Of a DNA stretch of 56,931 nucleotides, positions 15,605 through 24,125 are shown in pieces. Position numbers and translations under genes: made by a program. The stretch is from the NCBI GenBank assembly GCA_902489665.1, contig CABUAT010000012.1, positions 1 through 56,931 on the forward strand, in the 5' to 3' direction. The stretch is from an uncultured Collinsella sp. Its GTDB lineage: Bacteria; Actinomycetota; Coriobacteriia; Coriobacteriales; Coriobacteriaceae. The first letter of the stretch is position 1, and each line of letters begins with the position of its first letter. Below the pieces are notes generated by a model. That model was not told the origin of the DNA. It saw nothing but the letters and a program-made list of their open reading frames with translations, and ran no database searches.

Positions 15605-15625
15605 ATTAACATTAACGTGTATACT
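15605..15625 (+). promoter_or_regulatory. Promoter region of first toxin-antitoxin operon
   Basis: A direct repeat ATTAAC ATTAAC lies just before a -10 TATACT at 15620-15625, 34 bases before the antitoxin start. Repeats at such promoters are commonly bound by the antitoxin itself; that is inference here. Confidence 0.45.
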
Positions 15626-15658
15626 TAGCAGTGAAGATATATGTTGAGAGGAGCAGTT

Positions 15659-16051
15659 ATGGTTACCGTCGCGTTTTCGGAACTGCGCCAAAACCTTACG
15701 CAGGTGGCCGAAAAGGTTGCCAATGAGGGCGAGGAGGTTGTGGTCTTCAAGCGGAGCAAGCCGTTGTTCAAGATCGTGCCGCTCGACTATCAAGGCCCGG
15801 TTGCAGTGGAATATGACGCTGCCCAGGAGCGTGGGGGCGCAAAACCGACGTGCGACACGGGCAAGCCCAAGCGCGACGTGGGTACGATGTGGCATCCCAA
15901 GATCACCTGGAAGGAGATCCGTGAGATGCTCGCGGAGAATGAGGACTACCAGGAGTATCTCGATATCGTGGCTAACATGCCAAAGGGAACGCCGCTCGAT
16001 ACGATGACGGTTGAAGATGAAAAGCGCGTCGCGAGGGAGCGCTACCTATGA
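15659..16051 (+). CDS. Phd/YefM family antitoxin
   Basis: 130 residues. The N-terminal 55 residues (VAFSELRQNLTQVAEKVANE ... KPLFKIVPL) match the Phd/YefM fold that binds operator DNA and neutralises the partner toxin. The C-terminal half is longer than usual and acidic, as expected for a toxin-wrapping tail. ATG 15659 is preferred to 15641 because GAGAGGAG lies seven bases upstream. It overlaps the PIN toxin by four bases (ATGA), so the two are co-translated. Confidence 0.85.
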   Translation: MVTVAFSELRQNLTQVAEKVANEGEEVVVFKRSKPLFKIVPLDYQGPVAVEYDAAQERGGAKPTCDTGKPKRDVGTMWHPKITWKEIREMLAENEDYQEYLDIVANMPKGTPLDTMTVEDEKRVARERYL

Positions 16052-16470
16052 GGGCATTTCTCGATACCAATTTTCTGCTCGATTGCGTGCTTCCGGGCCG
16101 GCCGGAGCACGCAGCGGCGCAAACGATCAAGGGGCTCGTTGACGTGGGGCTTATCGAGGGCGTTGTTTCGGCCTGCTCTCTCAAGGACGTGTACTACATT
16201 CTCACTAAACAGGCAGGCGAGGCGCGCGCCCGCGAGGTAGTGCGCGACTGTCTTAAGAGCTACTCGGTAGAGCCTCTCGACCAAGAAGCTTGTTTTACCT
16301 CCGCCTATTCCGATGAGCCGGACTTTGAGGACGGCTGTATCCGTGCGATGGCCGAGCGTGCCGGCGTGGACTTTATCATCACGCGTGACCGCGCCGCTTT
16401 TGTGCGCTCGACCATCAAGACCTTCTCGCCTGCAGAGTTCATCCGTGCGTTTCCGATTCCGGAGGAGTAA
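16048..16470 (+). CDS. PIN domain toxin (VapC-like RNase)
   Basis: 140 residues. PIN-type acidic residues appear in FLDTNFLLD (residues 4-12), DEPDFEDGC and FIITRDRAAF, which would bind Mg2+ for RNA cleavage. The start overlaps the antitoxin stop. Pairing a Phd-type antitoxin with a PIN toxin is common. The RNA target cannot be inferred. Confidence 0.87.
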   Translation: MRAFLDTNFLLDCVLPGRPEHAAAQTIKGLVDVGLIEGVVSACSLKDVYYILTKQAGEARAREVVRDCLKSYSVEPLDQEACFTSAYSDEPDFEDGCIRAMAERAGVDFIITRDRAAFVRSTIKTFSPAEFIRAFPIPEE

Positions 16471-16507
16471 AACCGCCATATCGGGGACTGTCCCCGGCAT
16501 GGCGGTT
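16471..16507. repeat. Short palindromic element after PIN toxin gene
   Basis: AACCGCCA and TGGCGGTT pair outside GGGGAC/GTCCCC, directly after the stop codon. It could terminate the first toxin operon, though the T-run is missing. Confidence 0.55.
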
Positions 16508-16536
16508 ATCCTGTAGCCGACGCTCGTTAGCTGAGC

Positions 16537-16564
16537 TATACTTCATAATTATGTACACAATTAT
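16537..16564 (+). promoter_or_regulatory. Promoter and operator of second toxin-antitoxin operon
   Basis: A -10 TATACT (16537-16542) is followed by the near-palindrome ATAATTATGTACACAATTAT (16545-16564), centred on TGTACA, which is well placed for antitoxin binding, 15 bases before the start codon. Confidence 0.5.
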
Positions 16565-16578
16565 GTTAGGAGTGTGCC

Positions 16579-16848
16579 ATGCCTGTTTGCGTTCCAATTA
16601 AAGATATGCGGGACACCGCGAAATTCTCGGAGCTCGTTGAAACTACTACTGGTCCAGTGACTGTTACAAAAAACGGCTATAGCAAATTTGTTGTACTTCG
16701 ATCCGAGGACTACGACCTCATGGTTCAGGAACAGGCTAAGGCTCGTCTGATGGCTCGTATAGCTGTGGCCGAGCGGGAGCGTGCTGCTGGCACGGCGCGT
16801 GATGCCTTTGAGGCTCTCGATGACCTTGAGGCAAAATATGGCCTATAA
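16579..16848 (+). CDS. Phd/YefM family antitoxin
   Basis: 89 residues. The Phd/YefM N-terminus (CVPIKDMRDTAKFSELVE ... VTVTKNGYSKFVVLRSEDYD) is followed by a helical, charged tail. It overlaps the next gene by 11 bases. Its base composition is slightly more AT-rich than neighbours, in line with mobile toxin-antitoxin cargo. The partner is a RelE/ParE-type toxin. Confidence 0.88.
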   Translation: MPVCVPIKDMRDTAKFSELVETTTGPVTVTKNGYSKFVVLRSEDYDLMVQEQAKARLMARIAVAERERAAGTARDAFEALDDLEAKYGL

Positions 16849-17173
16849 CGTCAAGATTCTGCCTACAGCTGAACAAGAAGTTGACGATATCGTTGATTAT
16901 CTATTGGGGCATGGTATTTTTACTGCCCGGCACTTTCTTGATAAATACCGTAGCCAGCTCCAGCTTCTTCAAAGTGGTGTAGTTGACTACGGCTTATCGA
17001 AGTTACCCGAGCTTGCAGTGCTTGGTTACCATGCTTGCCTCGTTAATTCTTATGTAATGCTTTATTACTACGATAACGAGGACGTTGTGATTGCCCATGT
17101 TTTTCACCAAAGCCAAGATTATGCTGCATTGGTGATATCTAGAAATCGATTCGAGTTGCTGGATGATGATTAG
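16838..17173 (+). CDS. RelE/ParE family toxin
   Basis: 111 residues starting at the ATG at 16838 (MAYNVKILPTAEQEVDDI). The pattern of N-terminal strand and helical hairpin, central YHACLVNSYVMLYYYDN and final VFHQSQDY strand fits the RelE/ParE fold. RelE members cut mRNA on the ribosome and ParE members poison gyrase; sequence alone does not decide between them. Followed at once by the right direct repeat. Confidence 0.85.
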   Translation: MAYNVKILPTAEQEVDDIVDYLLGHGIFTARHFLDKYRSQLQLLQSGVVDYGLSKLPELAVLGYHACLVNSYVMLYYYDNEDVVIAHVFHQSQDYAALVISRNRFELLDDD

Positions 17174-17174
17174 T

Positions 17175-17296
17175 AAGAACCGCCCGGAAGCATGATGCCT
17201 TCCGGGCGGTTCTTACTTTGCTGGGGCAACCGGCACCGCGATCCGCGTCACTTGGGTCGCCGGGTCGTCGCTGATGATGTCGTCGATAAGGGCGAT
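17175..17296. repeat. Direct repeat, right copy (gene 3' end plus terminator)
   Basis: Matches 15385-15505. The hairpin CCGCCCGGAAG/CTTCCGGGCGG serves as convergent terminator for the toxin operon and the MATE gene. The minus-strand remnant reads IALIDDIISDDPATQVTR... ending VPVAPAK and a stop, starting about 15 bases after the MATE stop codon. Confidence 0.8.
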
Positions 17297-17310
17297 TTCG
17301 CGTTGCCCCG

Positions 17311-18657
17311 CTACGCTGCCAACTTGTCAAAAGCCCCGCGTCGGTTGAGCACGGTAAACGCGACAACACAGATGACTGCCGACAGAATCGACCCGCACGG
17401 CGAGGCGATACCCATGGGAAACAGCGTGTCGGAATAGGCATTCGACAGCAACCACGCGCCCGGCACGCGAATGAGCGCCACGGCCAGCACGTTGTGCGCA
17501 AAGCCGATGTAGCTCTTGCCGTATGCAGCGAAAAAGCCGCTAAAGCAAATGTGGATGCCGGCAAAGATTGCGTCGAAAATATAACTGTGCATATAGCCGG
17601 TACCGGCCGCGACCACCGCAGGGTCCTTGGCAAAAAAGCCAATAAACGCCGGTGCCACCAGCCACATCAGCACCGTGATCAGGCAGCCGTACACCACCGA
17701 GACCGTCATGGCATTCTTGAGCACCTGACGCGCGCGGTTGCCCTTGCCCGCACCGGCATTTTGCGCCGTGAGCGCGCTGACGGTGGCACCCATGGAACTC
17801 GGCACAATGAACAAAAAGCTGATCATCTTCTCGACCAGGCCCACGGCGGCAGCGTCGACGAGCCCTCGGTGGTTGGCGATGACGGTGATAAACATAAACG
17901 CCACCTGGATGCAGCCGTCCTGGACGGCCACGGGCACGCCGATCTTAAGGATGCTGCCGAGCACCTCGGGCTGGGGGCGCAGGTCGCTGCGCTTAACGTG
18001 GATGTTCGTGCGGCGGCTCTTGAGCCACACGAGCGCGAGGGCAACGCTGGCCGTCTGGGCGGTTACCGTGCCGAGCGCCGCGCCCACGGGGCCGAGCCCC
18101 ATGTGCCCGATAAACAGAAAATCGAGCGCGATGTTGATGATGCACGCCACACCGATCACGTACATGGGCGAGCGCGAATCGCCCAGGCCGCGAAAGATGG
18201 CCGAGAGGATGTTGTACGCGGCGATAAAGGGAATGCCGACAAAGCAGATACGCAGGTAGGCGGCGGTGCCTTCGACCGCCTCGGGCGGCGTACCAATGAG
18301 CGCCACGATTTGCGGGCATAGTGCAAACAAGATGACGGCCAGTACCACCGAGACGCCCATAAAGAGCGTGATGGTGTTGCCGATGGCGGTCTCGGCGCGG
18401 TCGAAGCGACGCGAACCCACGGCGTGGCCGACGATGACCGTCGTTCCCATGGCTAGGCCCACGAGCGTCACGGTAATGATATAGAGCGTCTGAGCGCCAT
18501 TGCCCACGGCGGTGATGCCGGCAGCGCCGCTAAACTGCCCCATCATGTACAGATCGGCCATGCCGTAGAGCATCTGCAAAAAGTACGAGAGCATATAGGG
18601 CAGGGCAAAGACCGCGATGGTCTTAAGGACATTGCCGCGTGTGAGGTCGTGTTCCAT
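17311..18657 (-). CDS. MATE family efflux transporter
   Basis: 448 residues with about 12 transmembrane helices, the usual MATE size. The N-terminus ends in FALPYMLSYFLQMLYGMADLYMMGQF, split here as the first two helices, and the two halves show the internal repeat of the family. It should export drugs or metabolites by Na+ or H+ antiport. Leftward, single gene; its promoter region has a CTACAA-TTGTAG operator. Substrate unknown. Confidence 0.9.
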   Translation of the reverse strand: MEHDLTRGNVLKTIAVFALPYMLSYFLQMLYGMADLYMMGQFSGAAGITAVGNGAQTLYIITVTLVGLAMGTTVIVGHAVGSRRFDRAETAIGNTITLFMGVSVVLAVILFALCPQIVALIGTPPEAVEGTAAYLRICFVGIPFIAAYNILSAIFRGLGDSRSPMYVIGVACIINIALDFLFIGHMGLGPVGAALGTVTAQTASVALALVWLKSRRTNIHVKRSDLRPQPEVLGSILKIGVPVAVQDGCIQVAFMFITVIANHRGLVDAAAVGLVEKMISFLFIVPSSMGATVSALTAQNAGAGKGNRARQVLKNAMTVSVVYGCLITVLMWLVAPAFIGFFAKDPAVVAAGTGYMHSYIFDAIFAGIHICFSGFFAAYGKSYIGFAHNVLAVALIRVPGAWLLSNAYSDTLFPMGIASPCGSILSAVICVVAFTVLNRRGAFDKLAA

Positions 18658-18709
18658 GGGCGGGGCACTTTCTGTCTTGGTTCGTTTAACTACCAGTGTA
18701 GTGAAAACC

Positions 18710-18730
18710 CTACAACGATTGTAGAGTCAA
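18710..18730 (-). promoter_or_regulatory. Operator CTACAA-CGA-TTGTAG at MATE promoter
   Basis: A 15-base palindrome with six-base arms (18710-18724) abuts TTGACT on the minus strand (18730-18725), a likely -35 box. A repressor bound here would block leftward transcription of the efflux gene. The regulator is not encoded next to it. Confidence 0.5.
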
Positions 18731-18849
18731 GGTTTGTGTCGGCAGTGGGGCGAAAAAAGTCGCGCGCACCATTATTCCGAGTGAATATGGACACACATCA
18801 CGAGAACTCGCCGCCGGCGCTAAACTTGCAGAAAACGATTTCGGAATAC

Positions 18850-18879
18850 TTGACACCATTATTCGGCGCGCAATAATAC
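18850..18879 (+). promoter_or_regulatory. Promoter of ABC exporter operon
   Basis: TTGACA (18850-18855) and TAATAC (18874-18879) are separated by 18 bases, about 40 bases before the first gene. Confidence 0.65.
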
Positions 18880-18918
18880 GTGCGTTTGCGAACAACGTTT
18901 GATGGGGGTTGAACCTGC

Positions 18919-20748
18919 GTGCGCAATCTCAAAATACTGTTTTCCTATCTAGGGGCATACCGTCGCGATGCCATCCTCGGCGTGTTCTTTGTGTCGGTCG
19001 AGACGGTGCTCGAGCTGTTTATACCGGTCATCATGGCCAACATCATCGATGTGGGCGTGCCTGCGGGTGATATCAACTACATGCTGCTGCAGGGCGCGTA
19101 CATGTTGGTGTGCGCTGCGCTTTCGCTGGTACTGGGCTTGGGTTATGCCCACACGTCCGCCCGCGTTGCTTCGGGCCTAGGCGCCAACCTGCGCGAGGCC
19201 GAGTACAAAAAGATTCAAACGCTCGCCTTTGGCAACCTGGACAACTACGACGCCAGCTCGCTCGTCACCCGCATGACCACGGACATCACCGTTATCCAAA
19301 ATGCTGTGGGCAACGGCTTTCGCCCTATGGTGCGCGGCCCGGTGACGCTTATCGTCGGCCTTATCTACGCGCTGATGCTGTCGCGCCCGCTCGCCACCGT
19401 CTTTGCGATCATCTTGCCCGTGCTGGCAATCGTGCTGGGCGTCATCACCTATCGCGTGAGTCCGCTCTACCGCCAACTCCAGACCTCGATGGACCACCTC
19501 AACGGCGTGGTGCAAGAGGACCTTACCGCCGTGCGCGCCGTGAAGGCTTACGTGCGCGCTGAGCACGAGTGCGACAAGTTCGACACCGTCAATACCGAGC
19601 TCGCCGGCACGGCGACCAAGACCTTTGGCAACGCTGTGCTCAACCTGCCGGTGTTTCAGCTGTCGATGTACGTGGCGGCGCTTTCCATTCTGTGGATTGG
19701 CGGCCGCATGATCATCGAAGGTCGCTTGGGCGTGGGCTCGCTCACGGGCTTTATGAGTTACGTGCTGCTGATCATGAACTCGCTCATGATGATTTCCAAC
19801 GTGTTTTTGCTGCTCACACGCGCTCTCACGAGCGTGGGCCGTATCGTCGAGGTGCTCGATGAGGAGCCCTTTATCGCCAACCCCGCGGGAGACCTCGCGA
19901 CTGCGGCGCCAGCGGACGGCAGTATCGAATTTCGCGACGTTTCCTTTAAATACCGCGCGGATGCAGCCGAGGATGTGCTCGAGCATATCGACCTTCGCAT
20001 CGAGAGCGGCTCGACGGTGGGCATCCTCGGCGGCACGGGCTCGGGCAAGAGCTCGCTTGTGCAGCTGATTGCGCGCCTGTACGACGCCACCGAAGGCGCC
20101 GTGCTTGTGGGCGGGCGCGACGTGCGCGACTACGATCTCGCGACTCTACGCGACGCCGTGGGCATTGTGCTGCAAAAGAATGTGCTGTTTACGGGTACCG
20201 TGCGCGAGAACCTGCAGTGGGGCAATCCGCAGGCGTCGGACGATGAGCTCCTCGCGGCTTGCCGCGCGGCGTGCGTGGACGAGTTCCTTGATCGCATCGG
20301 CGGGCTGGACGGCGAGTTGGGCCAAGGCGGCGCCGGTGTCTCGGGTGGCCAGAAGCAACGTCTGTGCATCGCGCGCACGCTGCTCAAGCATCCGCGCGTG
20401 CTCATTTTTGATGACTCCACCAGCGCGGTCGATATGGCGACCGACGCAAAGATTCGCGAGCACATCGCTCGGATTCCCGATGCGACCGTGCTCATCATCG
20501 CCCAGCGCATCGCGAGTGTCATGGATGCCGATCGCATTGTGGTATTGGACGACGGTCGTGTCCACGGCGTGGGCACGCACGAGGAACTGCTAGCGGGCGA
20601 CAACATATACCAGGAGATTTATGCCTCGCAGATGGAGTTTGCGAGGAACGCGGACGCCGGCGATGGCAACGACGGTGGCTGCGCGAATGATCCATTTTCC
20701 TCCGTCGCATGCGGATCGCCCTTGGAAGGGGGTGAGCGCCATGCCTAA
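18919..20748 (+). CDS. ABC exporter half-transporter, degenerate ATP site subunit
   Basis: 609 residues from a GTG start. A six-helix ABC exporter membrane domain occupies residues 1-300. The ATPase domain has Walker A GGTGSGKSS near 375, Q-loop IVLQKNVLF, signature VSGGQKQR and Walker B VLIFDDS. The residue after the Walker B aspartate is Asp rather than the catalytic Glu, marking the degenerate half of a heterodimer. Its 3' end overlaps the partner gene by eight bases. Probably exports lipids or drugs; substrate unknown. Confidence 0.9.
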   Translation: MRNLKILFSYLGAYRRDAILGVFFVSVETVLELFIPVIMANIIDVGVPAGDINYMLLQGAYMLVCAALSLVLGLGYAHTSARVASGLGANLREAEYKKIQTLAFGNLDNYDASSLVTRMTTDITVIQNAVGNGFRPMVRGPVTLIVGLIYALMLSRPLATVFAIILPVLAIVLGVITYRVSPLYRQLQTSMDHLNGVVQEDLTAVRAVKAYVRAEHECDKFDTVNTELAGTATKTFGNAVLNLPVFQLSMYVAALSILWIGGRMIIEGRLGVGSLTGFMSYVLLIMNSLMMISNVFLLLTRALTSVGRIVEVLDEEPFIANPAGDLATAAPADGSIEFRDVSFKYRADAAEDVLEHIDLRIESGSTVGILGGTGSGKSSLVQLIARLYDATEGAVLVGGRDVRDYDLATLRDAVGIVLQKNVLFTGTVRENLQWGNPQASDDELLAACRAACVDEFLDRIGGLDGELGQGGAGVSGGQKQRLCIARTLLKHPRVLIFDDSTSAVDMATDAKIREHIARIPDATVLIIAQRIASVMDADRIVVLDDGRVHGVGTHEELLAGDNIYQEIYASQMEFARNADAGDGNDGGCANDPFSSVACGSPLEGGERHA

Positions 20749-22639
20749 GACCGCAGCCCAAGCACGCCCGGCCGACCTCAAACGCACTGTGCGCCGCCTG
20801 CTCTCCTACATGGGGCATGCCAAGTTCTCGTTGCTCGCGGTGGGCGTGCTCGCCTCCGTCGCCGCCATCGCGAGCCTCGCCGGCACCTACATGGTGCGCC
20901 CCATCGTTAACGGTTTGGCTACGGGCGGGGAGGAACTGCTCGCCAAGCAGGTCATCCTGACGGCGATCATCTACGCCGCGGGCGTGCTTTCGGCCCTGGG
21001 CTACTCGCAGATCATGGTGCGCGCGGCCCAACGCGTGGTGTCCGATATTCGCCGCGACCTGTTCGCGCACATCCAGACGCTGCCGCTCAGTTATTTTGAC
21101 AGCACGCGCTCGGGCGACATCATGAGTTTTTTCACCAACGACGTCGACACCGTCTCCGAGGCGCTTAACAACAGCTTTGCCAACGTGATTCAGGCCGCCA
21201 TTCAGGTTGTGGGCACCACGGCTATGCTCATCATCCTTAACTGGCAGCTCACGATTATCACACTCGTGTGCGATGCGGCCATTGTGCTGTATGCGCGCTA
21301 CTCGGGCGCGCGCTCTAAGCGTTTCTTTGCTGCCCAGCAGGCATCGCTTGGCGACCTGGACGGATATATCGAAGAAATGGTCTCGGGCCAAAAGGTCATC
21401 AAGGTCTTTAACCGTGAGGCAGCGAATGTCGCCGGCTTCACCTGCCGCAACGACGAGCTTCGCCGCACCGGTACCGCCGCCGTGAGCTATGCCAACTCCA
21501 TGGTGCCCATGACCGTCGTGATTGGCTACGTCAACTATGCCATCGTCGCCGTGGCGGGCGGCATGCTCTGCATCAAGGGGCTCGCCGATGTGGGCGCACT
21601 TGCAAGCTACCTGGTCTTTGTGCGCCAGGCCGCCATGCCCATCAACCAGTTTACGCAGCTCGGCAACTTCTTGCTCAACGCGTTGGCCGGTGCCGAGCGC
21701 CTGTTTGCGGCTATGGACCTTGAGCCCGAGGTGGACGAGGGCTGCGTGGAGCTGGTGCAGACGGGCGATGCCGCGTGGGCGTGGAAAATTCCCGAGGGCC
21801 AGGGCGTGGGCGTCTACGGGCACCTGAATGACGTGGCAGCCGTTGATGAGTCGGGCCGCGCGGTGGCCGCCGACGGCACCGAGCTCACGTGCGGCTTGGT
21901 CCCGCTTGCCGGCGACGTGCGCTTCCATGCCGTGGACTTTTCCTACGTGCCGGGCGCCCGCGTGCTCACGGACCTCAACCTGTTTGCCAAGCCGGGGCAA
22001 AAGATTGCGTTTGTGGGCTCCACGGGCGCCGGCAAGACGACCATTACCAACCTCATCAACCGCTTCTACGAGGTCGATGACGGCGAGATCACGTACGACG
22101 GCATCGACGTCAAGCACATTGCCAAGGCCAGCCTGCGCGGGTCGCTCGGCATTGTGCTGCAGGATACGCACCTGTTTAGCGGCACCATTGCGCAGAACAT
22201 CCGTTTTGGCAAGCTCGACGCGACCGACGAGGAGGTGCGCGCCGCTGCCGAGGCAGCCTGCGCCGACTCGTTTATCCGCCGCCTGCCTAGAGGGTACGAC
22301 ACACCGGTTACGGCCGACGGCGCTAACCTGTCACAGGGCCAGCGCCAACTGCTCGCCATCGCGCGCGTGGCCGTGGCCGACCCGCCGGTGCTCATCCTGG
22401 ACGAGGCCACGAGCTCCATTGACACGCGTACCGAAAAGCTCATCGAGCGCGGTATGGACCGCATCATGCGCGGTCGCACCACGTTTATGATCGCGCACCG
22501 CCTGTCCACCGTCCGCGACGCCGACGCCATCATGGTCCTCGAACACGGCCGCATCATCGAGCGCGGCACGCACGAAGAGTTGCTCGCCCAGCACGGCGAG
22601 TACTGGCAGCTGGCGCATGGCTTAAAAGAGCTGGATTAA
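20741..22639 (+). CDS. ABC exporter half-transporter, canonical ATP site subunit
   Basis: 632 residues from ATG 20741 after GAAGGGGGTGAG. The same membrane-plus-ATPase layout as its partner: Walker A GSTGAGKTT, signature LSQGQRQ, and Walker B VLILDEAT with the catalytic Glu intact. An insertion of about 40 residues rich in Gly/Asp/Val lies between the membrane domain and the ATPase domain (around KIPEGQGVGVYGHLND). Overlap with the previous gene supports equimolar co-translation and heterodimer formation. Confidence 0.92.
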   Translation: MPKTAAQARPADLKRTVRRLLSYMGHAKFSLLAVGVLASVAAIASLAGTYMVRPIVNGLATGGEELLAKQVILTAIIYAAGVLSALGYSQIMVRAAQRVVSDIRRDLFAHIQTLPLSYFDSTRSGDIMSFFTNDVDTVSEALNNSFANVIQAAIQVVGTTAMLIILNWQLTIITLVCDAAIVLYARYSGARSKRFFAAQQASLGDLDGYIEEMVSGQKVIKVFNREAANVAGFTCRNDELRRTGTAAVSYANSMVPMTVVIGYVNYAIVAVAGGMLCIKGLADVGALASYLVFVRQAAMPINQFTQLGNFLLNALAGAERLFAAMDLEPEVDEGCVELVQTGDAAWAWKIPEGQGVGVYGHLNDVAAVDESGRAVAADGTELTCGLVPLAGDVRFHAVDFSYVPGARVLTDLNLFAKPGQKIAFVGSTGAGKTTITNLINRFYEVDDGEITYDGIDVKHIAKASLRGSLGIVLQDTHLFSGTIAQNIRFGKLDATDEEVRAAAEAACADSFIRRLPRGYDTPVTADGANLSQGQRQLLAIARVAVADPPVLILDEATSSIDTRTEKLIERGMDRIMRGRTTFMIAHRLSTVRDADAIMVLEHGRIIERGTHEELLAQHGEYWQLAHGLKELD

Positions 22640-22690
22640 CCCGTTCGAGCACGATGCTTTGATCCCTCCGTGCCCCTCACCTCGACTCAA

Positions 22691-22751
22691 ACCATCACAA
22701 CATTCGACACTTTTCGCCAAAAACGGGAAAAGCATCGAATGTTGTGATGGT
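22691..22751. repeat. CATCACAACATTCGA palindromic element, copy 1
   Basis: ACCATCACAACATTCGA and TCGAATGTTGTGATGGT pair around a loop containing GCCAAAAACGGGAAAAGC. It is followed by TTTTT and could terminate the ABC operon. Nearly identical to the copy at 23933. Confidence 0.85.
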
Positions 22752-22854
22752 TTTTCTGCCACTCGACCGGGTGGAATCGCTTTCTTGCGCACGAAGGTGT
22801 GCGGACCCGTGAGCAGGGGAATAAGGTTGGTTATCCGACTCCATTGGAGGGCTC

Positions 22855-23892
22855 ATGGACCTGCCGATCGTCCTGTCCCATAAGACTGCCTGGCTGTACC
22901 ACAACGTGGCGCGCCCGTCCGAGTCGCTCTCGCGAGCAAGCAGTCTATACGATGAGGACTCGCTTGCTAACGAGGCGGAACCGACCGCGAGCCTGCCCAA
23001 ATTGGGACTCGATGCCAAGGGGCTGAGGGCTTCAACGGCGGTTGGGATCGTTGCCGACCATCTGGTTTCGCTCGGTATTCCACGAGAAGAGCTCGATCAT
23101 ATCGACACGCTCGTCAACTTCGATTTTGAGCGTTCGACGCCGGCTGGATTTAGGTGCCACGTGTTTGGAGCGCCGGTACCTCCAGGCCATCTTATCGAGG
23201 TGGCAGAGGGCCTTCTAGTGGTTGATGAGGCCATGTGCTTTGTCCAGGCGGGTTCGTGGATGAGTGAGCCCGAGCAGCTGGAATATGGCTACGAAATCTG
23301 CGCCCGATACCATTTGAATCATCTGTCGACAGGCGATTATGTCGAGATGGGGCAGAGATATACCGTTGCCGACTTGATTGCTTATTGCAATGAGAACCGA
23401 TCTCGTCAGGGGGCCATACGCGCGGCCGCCGTGCTCAAGCGCGTGCACGATGGCGCGCGGTCGCCCATGGAGACGGCCACCGCAATCATGGTCGTAGCAA
23501 AACGTTCCCAGGGCGGGCTGGGATACGCCAAGATCGAGCTCAACCATCGGGTCAATGTTCCCAACGAGTTCAAGTATCTTGCAAAGGCCGGGTATTTCGA
23601 GATCGATGTATATGCGCCTGCAAGCGGTACAGGGATTGAATACAACGGCTCGGACCATCTTGATAAACAGCGCAGCGCGTCGGATGCGGAGCGTATGACC
23701 GTGCTGAGCGCGCTGGGCTTTAGGATGATCGTCCTCACCGGGACTCAGTTTGCCCACCAGCTGCAATTGCACCGGGCGATGAACGCCATCGCGCTCGCTA
23801 TGGGCCTTAAGTGCGACCGAAGCGAAGCGTTCCAGAAACGTCAAAACGACCTGCGAGAATTCGTGATTCGGCACTGGGACGGCGGCCTTTAG
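22855..23892 (+). CDS. AbiEi/DUF559-like protein with putative PD-(D/E)XK nuclease fold
   Basis: 345 residues, not confidently assigned. The C-terminal third contains YFEIDVYAPASGTGIEYNG followed by HLDKQRSASDAERMTVL and GFRMIVLTGTQF. That pattern (Asp, Glu, later Lys/Arg helix) resembles the Vsr/DUF559 type of PD-(D/E)XK domain that follows AbiEi-like helical regions. The start at ATG 22855 follows TGGAGGG. It is bracketed by two nearly identical palindromic elements, so it may be movable cargo. A defence or repair function is inference. Confidence 0.5.
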   Translation: MDLPIVLSHKTAWLYHNVARPSESLSRASSLYDEDSLANEAEPTASLPKLGLDAKGLRASTAVGIVADHLVSLGIPREELDHIDTLVNFDFERSTPAGFRCHVFGAPVPPGHLIEVAEGLLVVDEAMCFVQAGSWMSEPEQLEYGYEICARYHLNHLSTGDYVEMGQRYTVADLIAYCNENRSRQGAIRAAAVLKRVHDGARSPMETATAIMVVAKRSQGGLGYAKIELNHRVNVPNEFKYLAKAGYFEIDVYAPASGTGIEYNGSDHLDKQRSASDAERMTVLSALGFRMIVLTGTQFAHQLQLHRAMNAIALAMGLKCDRSEAFQKRQNDLREFVIRHWDGGL

Positions 23893-23932
23893 GGACGTTT
23901 TGGTCCCTCTACGGGGTACCGTGGGCAGGCAA

Positions 23933-23993
23933 ACCATCACAACATTCGACGTTTTTTGCCAAAAACGGGAAAAGCAACGAATGTTGTGATGGT
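23933..23993. repeat. CATCACAACATTCGA palindromic element, copy 2
   Basis: Same arms and loop as the copy at 22691 with a few changes, same orientation. Together they flank the putative nuclease gene. Confidence 0.85.
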
Positions 23994-24125
23994 CTGTGCT
24001 GAGGATGGGCTTGGGAAGCCGGTCTTGCTCGAAGCGGCCTGTCCTGTCGTACGGGTGTCGGCATGATTCTCGCATGGGGTATTATGTTTTCCGAAGAATA
24101 AAACGCCGCGTGAGGGGAGGGTTGC

